In this document: in pieces, positions 27,217-37,586 of the stretch
Layout of the letters: the number at the start of each line of letters is the position of its first letter
Numbering within the stretch: the first letter of the stretch is position 1
Source: Formicarius rufipectus
Taxonomy: Eukaryota > Chordata > Aves > Passeriformes > Formicariidae
Length of the DNA stretch: 64,000 nt
Assembly (NCBI GenBank): GCA_013399695.1
Contig: VXAU01001996.1
Span: 16,803-80,802, forward strand
Direction: 5' to 3'
Made by a program: the position numbers and the translations under genes
Notes under the pieces: generated by a model
Seen by the model: only the letters and a program-made list of their open reading frames with translations
The model's database searches: none
Told to the model about the DNA's origin: nothing

Positions 27217-27460
27217 GGCGGCAGGCGTTGATCGAGTGGGGTAGGCCCCCGCCTGTGGAGCGGCTCCTCCTCTGAGGATGCCTGTTCCAATCCCCAGGAA
27301 CTCGCTGTCACCGTCCGAGCTGCTCAGCCGTGGCAAGATGAACCTCAGGAGTAAAGGGGGTGGGGCCAGTTCCACGCACACTGTGCCTCACCTAAAACAT
27401 CCATTGTGCAGCTTATCCCAAAATCTTCGTTCGTGAAGTCCAGCCAACAACAACAACAGC
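27217..27460 (+). mobile_element. tRNA-headed SINE, copy 1 (leucine/serine-type head)
   Basis: The head (27217 to about 27297) has a decayed box A-like GTTGATCGAGTGG and box B-like TGTTCCAATCC. A stretch resembling the long variable arm of class II tRNAs lies between them. The body includes AACCTCAGGAGTAAAGG at 27341-27357, then GGCCAGTTCC and GTGCCTCACC. The 3' end reads GTGAAGTCCAGCC followed by (AAC)n. The same body and 3' end occur in the copies at 45327-45749 and 50695-50938. The trinucleotide tail, in place of the CR1 octamer, points to mobilisation by an RTE-like LINE (inference). No clear target-site duplication is visible because a CR1 copy abuts the tail. Confidence 0.8.
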
Positions 27461-27694
27461 AAGGGAGGGTCAGGTTGGATCTCAGGAAAAAATCCTTCCC
27501 CCAGAGGGTGGTGGGCACTGAACAGGCCCCTCAGGGCAGTGGGCACAGTCCCAAGGCTGGCAGAGCTCCAGGAGCATTTGGATGATACTCCAGGACACAT
27601 GGAATGACTCCTGGGGATGGGCCTGTGCAGGGCCAGGAGTTGAACTTCACGAGCCTTGTGGGTCCTTTTCAACTCAGCATATTCTGGGATTCTC
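27461..27694 (+). mobile_element. CR1 LINE 3'-end fragment
   Basis: Contains AGGTTGGATCTCAGG, CCCCCAGAGGGTGGTGGGCA, GGGATGGGCCTGTGCAGGG and CAACTCAGCATATTCTGGGA, the 3' region of an avian CR1 subfamily in + orientation. It is heavily 5'-truncated and directly adjoins the (AAC)n tail of the SINE. The same subfamily recurs at 48112-48310 and about 62275-62555. Confidence 0.85.
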
Positions 27695-28429
27695 TCCCTT
27701 TGCAACACACTCCAAGAACTGCCTGAAGCACTCCCAGATCCTTGTGAAGGTAAAATGCAGAATTATTGGACCTGTTTCTCTACATGATGACTGTGAACCA
27801 AGGATCGGCCCTTTCCCATATCTCAATTTCTGCAAGCTAAATGCCAATTGCACAAACAGCTTTCTCAGTTTCTTCAGAGTGCATTGGAAAAGTCTTAGTT
27901 TGTCTCCTGAGAAGTGGCTCTTTCAAATGCACAAGCTGTTCCAAAACAGTGTGATTTTAATAACATTGCTCAAAACTGGCAAGACACACTCCTAAATTGC
28001 TTGAGTCTTGGAAATGGCAAACTTGGAATAAATTGTGCTGCAAGACAACAGGATTGACCAAGGATCTGTTGTTCAGGGAGTTCTGGGATGATGAGAGCGG
28101 GGGTACTCCTGGCTTTTTGCAGTAGTTCAGTACTGAAGGACTGGATCGTTCTGGCTCGTGGCAGACAGTCAAGACTTTTTGCAGCTGCACATGGGAGCTG
28201 CTGCTCTGGAGTCGGAAGTACGTGAGAGCGATTTGTTGACCGTGGCGATAGCTCAGCTTGAGTTTCACACAAGTCTGACTCTTGGCAATTCCTCCCGTGG
28301 CTAAATGAGTCCTATCAAGTGCGAGAAGAGATTCGGTAAAAATCCGTTGCAGTAAACAGGAAACCAAGCGACGGGATCTGTTCAGACCAGTTATCGTCAA
28401 ATCGCGTGGGATATGTGGACGTGACCCCT
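27695..28429. other. Sequence upstream of the VGLL4 CpG island
   Basis: Gradual transition from AT-rich intergenic DNA to CpG-richer DNA, with scattered CpG from about 28.1 kb. Two overlapping minus-strand open frames (27957-28400) have no recognisable domain. Nothing else could be assigned. Confidence 0.5.
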
Positions 28430-28687
28430 CCTGCTGTAGCCCGTCTGCAGCGCGCTACCTCGGGTTCCCAAGCGCTTGCTCCTCGTCATCTGCGCGTGTC
28501 TTAATTGCGCTTGTGGCTGCTCGGCCAGTTCGTCAGATGTGAGTGACTGCTGCGTTTCAGTTTGAAAGGCACGTGGTGTTCTTATGCTTTTAAAAAGAGT
28601 ATTGTGAAGAGGAACTTTTTTGTTGCTTTCTTGTAGTCTTAGACCAACTTTCTAAAGCAGGGTCGGAGTCGGGCAGGCACCCCGCGG

Positions 28688-28693
28688 CATTCC
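28688..28693 (+). promoter_or_regulatory. CATTCC motif (TEAD M-CAT core) in the promoter
   Basis: CATTCC is the reverse complement of the TEAD core GGAATG. It sits in GGCATTCCGG, about 100 bases upstream of the first CRE. The same bases overlap an ETS-like core (CCGGAA on the minus strand). A 6-base match is weak evidence by itself. It is noted because VGLL4 is itself a TEAD cofactor. Confidence 0.35.
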
Positions 28694-28746
28694 GGTCAGC
28701 CCCGGGACTCGAACCAGCGGCGCCCCGGCCCCGCGAGCCCCTCCCC

Positions 28747-28756
28747 GGGGCGGGGC
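28747..28756 (+). promoter_or_regulatory. GC box (Sp/KLF site)
   Basis: GGGGCGGGGC, a full GC-box match, 30 bases upstream of the first CRE in the CpG island. Confidence 0.65.
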
Positions 28757-28785
28757 CTAGCGCGCGCTGCGTACCTGCGAGGATG

Positions 28786-28793
28786 TGACGTCA
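28786..28793. promoter_or_regulatory. Full CRE palindrome TGACGTCA (first)
   Basis: Perfect 8-base CREB/ATF palindrome in the CpG island. A second identical copy starts 31 bases downstream. Full CREs close to a start site are typical of cAMP/ATF-responsive or constitutive CREB-bound promoters. Confidence 0.75.
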
Positions 28794-28816
28794 GCGCCTC
28801 ATTACCCAAATTACGC

Positions 28817-28824
28817 TGACGTCA
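28817..28824. promoter_or_regulatory. Full CRE palindrome TGACGTCA (second)
   Basis: Second perfect CRE, 31 bases from the first (start to start), close to three helical turns. It is followed at 28837 by CCAAT. Transcription probably starts within the next 50-100 bases (inference). Confidence 0.75.
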
Positions 28825-28836
28825 CAGCCGCCCCGG

Positions 28837-28841
28837 CCAAT
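28837..28841 (+). promoter_or_regulatory. CCAAT box
   Basis: GGCCAATGGG matches the NF-Y binding consensus and lies just downstream of the second CRE. Confidence 0.6.
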
Positions 28842-28969
28842 GGGGCCGCCCCGCGCTCCCACCTGCTCGGCGCCGCGTCCCCTCAGTCCCGGCGTTCCTG
28901 CCCGGGCCGTGCACGCAGCGGGGCCGCGCTCGGCGCGCCTGCTCCGCTCCGCTGCTGGCCCAGCGGGGT

Positions 28970-28970
28970 N
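28970..28970. other. Ambiguous base (N)
   Basis: Single N within the GC-rich part of the VGLL4 CpG island. It probably marks a short unresolved or polished position and could hide a longer GC-rich gap. Confidence 0.95.
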
Positions 28971-29122
28971 GCCGAGGAGGGCAGCGAACGTGCCGGCAGG
29001 AGCCCCTGCCCGCGGGATCAGGGGCGGGCACGGGGTGCCTGCCGTCTGCAGCTCAAGCCCGGGCTCCTGCACGGCGTGTTTTTCCTGCAGGGAAAATCCC
29101 TGCAATCATATCCGTAGCAGAG

Positions 29123-32100
29123 GTGAAACCTTCCAGAACGAGTCCCAAGGGCGCTGGGAACGCGTTTGACTCTGCATCTTGTATATTCCATTTGTAGATA
29201 TATTTTTTTACTCAGTGTGTAGCAGTGCAGTGTCAGGCTGGTTGTGTGTTCCCCAGATGCAATCAGTGGTAATTAATTCTCAGAGTTAAGTTTGTCTGCA
29301 CGTGACACCAGTGCGCCCCTTTTCTGGAAGTCGATGAATGGGAATTTAACAGCCGTTTCCACTGACATTTGAGAATTCAAGAGGGCATCTCACTTCCCTT
29401 TTGCTATATTGGAGCGTCAGGATTATCAGGAACAAGAAGTAATGCACGTTTTGTTTGTTTAAAATTTTTTTCGTTAAACCAAAGGAGACTGGATCAAGAG
29501 CTCTAGGATTTCTCTTGCAGGGTAATAATTCTGATTAGATTAATTCTAGAAAAGAGTTGTTTAAAGACTGTTGCTCAGAGAGAAACAAACTGTAAGATGT
29601 GAAACCTGAGCGAACCTCTTTGCAGGCAATGATACTGAGAACCCGTAGATCCAAACATATGTAAAATCTGACAACAATCTTCCTCTTCTGCCTTAATAAT
29701 AAACTTTTTTATGGCTCTTCTTCAGAAATCTAAGGCTTTATTTGTATTTTCCTATCTCTGAACTTATGAGGAGATTTCTAATGTGAAGTGTGTTTTACTT
29801 AAATTCTCTACATCTCTTCCCTATCATTGATACACCAGTTATGATCTCAGTATTTGCGGTTGGGCTATGAGGTTTTTAGGATCACTTACAAGAACCAGTT
29901 TTATTCACAAAAAAAGACACAAATCAGACCCATTAGACTCTTGTTAGAATTTGAATCTTTCTGTTGTATATTTGCATTTTTTAAGTAAATGACTGGGCTG
30001 AAACAGCTGTTGATGAATCTTCAGCATCTCCAGCACACTGAGGGGGGGAGCAAGGATGGGGTGTTTTGGTGCAGGATACTAAACCAGAGTAGAAAATCAT
30101 TGTATAGACCTTTGGGGCATGTTAATTAAGAAGACTCACATCATTAAGTGTTAGGTGCTTATTTACATATATGTAGCTCTGATAGCCTCAGCATCTTCGT
30201 ATTGCATTAGTTAATTTGTTTATTCTCAGAAACATTTGAATGTTTTCTATTATAAAATGGAGCTTTAATTCAGTCCTCTGTTAGTGCAGTTAAATGTTTC
30301 ATAGTATGTTTGCAGCAGTGTGTAACATACAGGATGGACTGAGTGGTCTGTAGATAAGACATGGTCAGGTTGGACTTTTCTGCCTTTAATTTCTTAGGTT
30401 GGTTAGCTTTTAATTCAAACACCATTCCTAATACCTTTCTTCTTGGAATGTTACTTTGTTAAGGAGCATTTATTAAAAGACAACAAAAGGCATAAGGTAA
30501 AATGCCAAAGGTCTGCTCTAAGCTTATAATTTTCTGTGTGATGGATTAAATTGTTGTTTCTGTTTGAAGATTTGCCTGTTCAAACACATTTTCCCCATGC
30601 AAAATGACCATGGTTAATAAACCCCAAAGTAGTGAATAAATAACTTTTCTTTTTAAAAAGTGGTATTTTGATGATTCCTTGGCCAAGTAGCCTGAACTCA
30701 CTCTGAGGACCATGAGTTGTAAATGCAGGGGATGATCAGTGCTGCATGGTAATCATGGCCTACACTGAGCACTTGCAGTTCACATGGGTATCTCAACACA
30801 GGATTTATGTCTCCACAAGTAGAAGCTCTGATCTAAATGCAGTTGAAGGAACTTAAATGTATTGTGTCTATTTGGGACACATATTATGCTTAGCATTATT
30901 CTCGTTCATGTTGCAAATTTGATTTCTCTCTCTCCTATAATTAAAAAATGAAAGGCATTTACCTATTTTGCATCAAAGTGCTGCTTTATCTTCCTTTCCC
31001 CTGTAGACTTACTGTGTTGATGAGCTTGCCTGGATTTCCTCTTCAGTTTTGCTTTCTCCTGTGGAAATCAGTTGAGTCTCTCTCTAAGTATTTCTGGTTA
31101 TGAATTTGGGCAGGACTTTGCCTATATCTCCCCGGGTGGGAGCTGTTTTTGACCTGTTTGACCATATTCTTCAATTAATCTTGTTTTCTCTATATTTGTG
31201 TTTATCTACACTTAGCTCAATTTAGCCTCAATTGTTTCTCCAGTGTCTTGTCATTCTTGAATCACTCTGAAGCAATGAAACAATTGGAACAATGAAGCCC
31301 ATTGTTGCTATGTTTATCCTCCTTTTCTCCCTCCAATGTTATCTATCTCTGTAATTTCACCAGATGGCAATTCAAGTACCTGACTTTTCTTTCCATCATT
31401 AGAAGGTTCAACCTTTCTCTCCTTGTCCATCTCTGGTTCACAATGAACAATCTGAGAGATCTCTTTCAAGTGTTCCTCAGGAAGGTGTTTGCAGTAGCTG
31501 TGCTGCTGTTCTGTCAGTCGGACCTGTAATCCAGGTATTGTCATGGCTGTGACTTCACTTTAGCTATTAATATCCAAACTATGTCAAAATTCTTCTGATT
31601 TTTCTTACCTGCCCAGCATGTCTGTTATTCTCATCACCGCTTGTGCTCAGCTCCACATAAAAGTCCATCCTAGACAAAAGCCGTAATATCTCCTTCATGA
31701 GAGTACTGACCAAACATCATCTTTCATGTTTCTCTTTCCTTTCTGTCCCTTTGCTATTCCCTTTTTAAAAAAAATAAAATATGAAGTTCTTTTTATTTCC
31801 AATCTTTCCTGATGTACCCTGAATATAAACTTTGATGGAATTAAATAATTGTCTCTCCATTCAGGCTGAGTCAGTGGTGCTGGTTGCCTTTTCACTGAAT
31901 TTCAAACAAACAACTTCAGGATTTTTCCATGCATACTTTTCCTGATGCTTGGAAGGTGGTGTGCAAATCCATGATACCACTTAAATCTTCATTTAAGCTT
32001 TAATTTCTCCATAGTCTAAAAAAAAAACCTGATAGCAGGCATTTGAAAGCTGAGTGTGTTCCATATGTGCCTGGGATTTTCAAAAATGTGAAAGGGAGAT

Positions 32101-35100
32101 GGAAAATAAGGCACTGTTTCATTACAGTAACGGGTGTTGTGTGTTTCAAGTGCTGCATAAAAAATTTACAGGTGGATTAGTGTTTAGTAACTTACTTGTC
32201 TTTAAGACATTGTATTTCTGATTTCACATTCTATGTCTTTACTGCTGTTTCTGTACTGCAGTGTAGGTTAGAGGATGGACTAGGGGCAGATTGAGTGGGA
32301 GCAGTAGCTGATAAATAAAAGGACTGAGTAAGATATTTATTATTTGAAATTACAGGAGATAAAAATATCTAAAATGTTTGTAAAAGAGTTTTTTGCCTAT
32401 GTCTCTTTAAATTTAACAGTTAAGGGTTTGTAACAAGTAAGGTACTTGAGAAACTGTCTCCATAGTGTTTAAATCAAATTTAGCCAGAGGAGGTTCAATT
32501 CTGTTCTTTTATTGTACTAGTCACTTGCTTTCTGTAAGTGGTGCAGAGCAGTACTTACACATGAGAAAGAGTTGATTTTTGATAGGGATACTCATAAAAT
32601 CCAACATTGGTGCAGGCTGATCCCTGCTGCATACACAGGTTTCTGTGTCACACAGAGAATTTGGTGGATTTTGTCAGGATTCTGCTTTTTAATTGGTGCC
32701 TTTTGGGTTTTTTTTGGTTTGGTTTTGTTTTTTGTTTTTTGTTTTTTTTTTTAACCCTAAAAGGTGTCCTGGTCTTTATTTCTGAAATGTGACTCCTGTG
32801 GATTCTCTGAAGACAGCCTTGGCAAAGCTGTAGCAGTTGCTCACCTTTCTCAGATGAAATTAGGTTTTTAAGCTTTGAGCTAGGAGAAGAACGTTCCTCT
32901 CTCATTCTCATAGGCAATCATTTCTTTCTTTCTAAACTGTTATTGCTGACGTGTTAGTCTGATAGAAGGGTATTTAATATTGTTTGAAAAATAATCTGGA
33001 ATTTTATATCTTCTTGGAGGTAATTTTCCTAACTGTAAATGTGTTCAGTGTGTTTAAAAAAATCACAGAATACATGATATTGCACCCTAGGATTTGCAGC
33101 TCTCCCTTCAAAGCAGATCTCAGATGAACTCAGCTTTCCGCACAAGGCCTTAACTGTAGAGGAACATCTCAGCAGCTCTGTCATGATGTGGACTTCAATA
33201 ATATACAAAGCCGCAAAACTGTATTAAGGCCACTTTTAGTGAAGTTGTTTTTAAAATGTCTAATTTCCTGAATAGAATTAAGACTTGGTTCCTGTTTCCT
33301 TCTCTCGGTGTGAATTTCTGTCACCAGCTAATTCTCTTACTAGGAACATGTTCTGGAAGGGGATTGGTCATCTGCTACTCCCATTATTTGAAATTTGCTG
33401 AAAAACTTAAAGGCAATTTGTTTTCAATCAGTGACATTTTACTGTCCTTTGTTGTTCTTTATCAGGAGGTGCTTGTTTTTTGTTTTTCTTTTCCTAAAGT
33501 GTTGACTAAAAAGGTTTGTATTACTGTCTTTGAAAGTAGGACAAAGCACTAAATCAAGAGTTAGCCTTCAGTTTGGTGTAGCTGCATCACCTGATCAGAC
33601 ATATTTTAGTCATTTTTCCAATTGAATTTTCACTCTCCTAGAGGAATTTGTGTAAGAGGGTTAGAAATCAACAGTTTGGGGAGAAATAAAGTATCATTTT
33701 AAAGTCCAGAAAAACAAAAAGCAGGAAAGAAACTAAGCATCAAGGTCTAAGGAATCAAAGTGGAAGGTTGCTGAAGGCTTCTCCAGCAAACCCACTCTGC
33801 CAAATCTTTGCTTTGGTTTGGCGGAGAATGTGGTCAGACAAGATAGGAGATTTAGTAAAACAAGAAGCTCAGATCTTGTTTTCTTAAACCTCTTGCCCAC
33901 AAGTACTACATTAAATGAAAGAGTTAATTGACTTTATAAGCTTAGTTAAGATACTGTTCTTGGGCAAAAGCCGGTTCTGGCAGGAGGAGACAGAGCATGT
34001 TTTAACGCTCAAGTGCAATGCTTTGTTATTTCGTCTCTTGCATAGTTCTGAGGAAGTATTACTGGATTTAATGATTTAAACTCAAAAATGTATTTTTTAA
34101 CTTACAAATACTTCAAAATCCTTTCTCTTATACTTTAAAACCTTTGATTAGTTTTAAAATCTTTGACGTTATTTTAGAAAGAGGGAGGGAGGATAGGCAA
34201 GTTTATTGTTTTAGTCCAAAGTCAAGGAAATTGCTTCCCAAACATATGCTTGTTCTTAAGTCTGTGTACATGTTATACATGTGTTTGAGATTTCTGTAGT
34301 TGCCACTACCTTTTTTTTCTTTAAGATTATACTGTAAAGTAAGTTACAGTAAACAATTTTTATGACAGAAGACTGTGCAAAGTTTTTGCTGGACAAAACC
34401 CAACAAAGCTGTTCTGAGTTTTTTTTTCATCTTTCTCCATTTTTTTCCTAACAGTTCTGTCTGTGCTGTTGCTGCCTTATTTGAAAACACATTTAAGGTG
34501 CTGGCCTTTTAATAAGGGCATCTTGACAGCATGTTATTCTCTTCCTTAATTTCCCTTTCATATTTTTGGAAATACCATGTTGGAATTTCTTTTTTAGTTT
34601 TGAAGCCATCCATGTGAAATTTTGAGAAGCTTATGTAAGCTGCAGTACAATCACGGGTTTTGTGGGAGAGTCTGTTGCTTGGTATAGACCTGAAATGTAT
34701 ATTTTTAAAGTGGTGAGATTAATTTTTTGTATATGAGAATTATTTGTTGTAAGGGGCTAAACCCAGGGAAAAACAGCTACTGAGGTGTGTAATTACACAA
34801 GTTGAAGTTCTGTCTGTGTGGTTGTATGTACACATACCCAGAGTACCCAGAGTTCAACTATATGTTCATTAGTAAAAACAGTTGTAATGGGTTTCAACTT
34901 TGAATGTAGGAGAGTATGGAGGCCAAGTTTATTGAATCCTGTGGATCTAAAGCAGTCTCATGCTCAGGTGGTCAGGCCAGCTGTCACTTTCACTGCAGAT
35001 GAGTTGCATCTTTGAATATTGTCTCAAGGAGCTCTTTATTGGGATGGAAGGCCAGCACGTGGGATAAAAAAAACCACTTATAGCATGTAGTAGATAACCC

Positions 35101-35429
35101 TGTTGCAACATTTGTAAGCAGCAATCATCAGCTTCAGTACTTGAGAACTCATTCTTCTGATTTGTTTGGGTGAATAGTTGGTGGGAAGGCTAATTCCAGT
35201 GTTCCCTTGTTTTCAAAACCAAACAATGACTTAGTTTTAACAAGTCCTGTGCTGGTATAACATGAATAAGAGCAGCAGAAACTTGGATTTTTTTTTTTTG
35301 CTGTCATGCTCTTGTTCATTCCTTCTGTAAAAACTGATGTTTATATGCTCTGAACAGGTGATGCTGTACCTGGTATGTTGGCTTAAGGACTCTGAGTTTA
35401 CTGTCTAACTCTGGTTCTGAATTTTCCAG
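29123..35429 (+). other. VGLL4: VGLL4 5' intron (probable)
   Basis: Interval between the putative non-coding first exon and the first coding exon, ending at the acceptor TTTTCCAG (35422-35429). It is AT-rich, with a T/G-rich tract at 32706-32753. I recognised no LINE, LTR or SINE here. Additional non-coding 5' exons could lie within it but cannot be seen without transcript data. Confidence 0.6.
32706..32753 (+). repeat. T/G-rich low-complexity tract
   Basis: Runs of T interrupted by single or double G, such as TTTTTTTTGGTTTGG. Simple-sequence tract with T on the + strand, like several others in the window. Confidence 0.85.
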
Positions 35430-35506
35430 GATCCAACGAGGAATGGAGACTCCACTGGATGTCTTGTCGAGAGCAGCATCTCTAGTACATGCTGATGATG
35501 AGAAAC
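35430..35506 (+). CDS. VGLL4: VGLL4 first coding exon (N-terminus METPLDVLSRAAS)
   Basis: VGLL4 is a Vestigial-like transcription cofactor. Its two C-terminal Tondu domains bind TEAD factors and displace YAP/TAZ, restraining Hippo-pathway target genes. This exon follows a TTTTCCAG acceptor, has 13 bases of 5' UTR, and starts at ATG 35443 in a good Kozak context (G at -3, G at +4). It encodes METPLDVLSRAASLVHADDE, then K and the first base of Arg, and ends at AAA C before gtaagt. The residues equal the N-terminus of the canonical vertebrate isoform as I remember it, which continues REAALRGEP in the next exon. The Tondu-encoding exons are downstream of the window. I found no other VGLL4 coding exon, and none of the alternative N-termini (MNNNIGIL-type), in this window. 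Confidence 0.93.
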
Positions 35507-37586
35507 GTAAGTGTGAAGTTTCATTCTCTTCTTGGCTGGATCCAGAAGCTCTGTGTTTGCACTGTGTATCAGCCCAGATTTTGGCTCTGTCAATCTTCGC
35601 ATTTTACCGAATCCAAAATGTGTAGAAAATGTCAGGAACCCTTCAGAGGTTGTCTCCCTCAGGTGCAAAACTAATATGTTGCAATTAAATTTGTTACTGT
35701 GAAAGACAGAATAATTCCTGTTATTTTAAATTGCTTAACAATTCTTATGAAGGTGCCCGTCTTTTCCCGATTGCATTTGCGTTGTTAGTAGAAAAATAGT
35801 TGTAATGGAACTGCAATAAAACTAAGACCAATTTGAGAACTCACACTCCCTAATAGTGTTAGACCTGTTCTCATTTAAGAGCACGTAAATGTGCGGGCAT
35901 AAGTACATTGCAAAGATTTCAGTTCATAAAAACGACCAGATAGACTGTTACCGTTAGTACTGAGCACTTCATTTTCCTTTCACTGCTAGTAAAAGGTGAT
36001 TACAGGATTTTAACATAGTGATGTCAGTGGCAACCCATCATTTGGATATTTTTGTTTGTAGCATTCATGCTAAGAGCTTCAGATGCATTAACTAATGTTA
36101 GAATGCTATTTTCAGTTCTGCAAACTTCTGGGCTGGTTTGCGTATCTGTTTCCTGCATGTGTAGTGATAAATGTCTTGCCAGGGTTTTGACTAGTGAAAG
36201 CACTCAGGGAGCGTTTGCATCTTGGGTGTCAACCTGAATAGGTGCTGACTAGGAAACTGGTGTTTTGGATTTCAAACTGCTTTTGTGTGTGGCTTCTGTG
36301 CCTAAAATCACCTTTCAGGATTAATTCATCTTTTCTCGTCTTTTGATCTTTGTTCTTTTATCCTGTATATATTTTTGAAAAGCAGTTGTATTGAATGTTG
36401 AATTTAAATTGATTTACTGTTGTTAATCAACTCACTCAAGTAATTGCAAAGGAAACAAATATAGTATATTTGGACAAAAAGTCCCAGATTTTTTGTGTGT
36501 ATCCAAACTGTCAAGAAAACAGTAGCCATGTTTCAGAAGTTCATAAAATGAAGGTTCCATACCCTGATAAGCTCTTCTGTGTTACTGGCTTTTAGCTTTA
36601 TAATGAATACTGGTTTTGCTGTTATTTCATCTTCACTTTACTACTAGAAACTACCAAGTTTTTGCTGATCTCACTCTGGGGGGGATGATTTGGTTGATTG
36701 TCACAGTTACTATTACTGGTAAAATGAACAGTAGTGGAGCTGCTTGAGGAAATAGTTTCAACTGTGATTTTGGTCTGGGGGATTTCTCTTGCAAGGCAAA
36801 AGCTTACTGTATTTATTTTCCTTTGCCTACATTTTAAAATTTATTTTAAATATGTGTTCTCAATTTTCTTAAGCTTAAATGCATTCTTTTTGGTTAACTG
36901 TTGCCTGAGACACTAGTTTTGAGTTCCGTGGGGTAGGAATGGTGGAATGGATTTAGAGAATCCAGAGGAAGTCTGATTCAAGGCAGCTTGCATGTGAGGA
37001 AGCTGATGTGTATCTGGTTCTAATTTACATTCCTTTAGTCTTACCACTTAATTAGATTTATGCCACTCTGCAGCTCCGAACTTGTGGTGTCTCTGAGCTT
37101 GTCCTGTTGTGCACACACTAAGATGCTGTAGTATGAAGAGCCGCTGAGAGGAAGAAAGGAGCAGTCCAGAGCTGCGCATTTTTGTTAGTGGAAATGGCAC
37201 CAGACTTCACACTATGTTAAAGTGGATACTAACAACTTGAAATTAGTCGTGAATTAAACAGTTATGCTCGAGCTTTCCAGTGGAGTGCCTGGAGTGCTGC
37301 TCCTGGAGTTCTAGCAGTGGTCCTGTCTGTATTTCTGTGTCTCCATTCACATTGTCTAACACATAGATTTCTACAGAGAGCATCCAATATTCCGGTCATG
37401 CCCAGGAGTGCAGGAATATTACCAGTATTTGTGATTTTAATTTTTTGTAACCTAAAGGATTCTCATATCAATGTGGGTACTCACTACAGTGCCAAGTAAT
37501 ATTGATGTGTCTTTGTCTTATGTGTTGTATATACAAATCATATACTGTTTAAAACAAATGCTCTTAAAGAAATGAAGGGGGATGTA

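Larger units (their letters stand above)
28430..29122 (+). promoter_or_regulatory. VGLL4: CpG-island promoter and probable 5' non-coding exon of VGLL4
   Basis: This is the most extensive CpG-dense block in the window. It contains a GC box, two CRE palindromes and a CCAAT box within about 100 bases. It lies about 6.3 kb upstream of, and on the same strand as, the VGLL4 first coding exon. TAMM41 ends 13 kb before it, so VGLL4 is the natural target. A possible splice donor, AG then GTGAAA at 29123, could end a non-coding first exon, but this is only inferred. The open frames across it are GC-driven and run on both strands. Confidence 0.7.

Noticed and set aside
27957..28400. 147-codon minus-strand frame upstream of VGLL4
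   Set aside because: No domain, no conserved motif that I recognise, and it lies in a CpG shore. Kept only as unassigned sequence.
28785..29169. Protein-coding frames over the CpG island
   Set aside because: Several overlapping frames on both strands run through an N. They are explained by the low stop-codon frequency in GC-rich promoter DNA.
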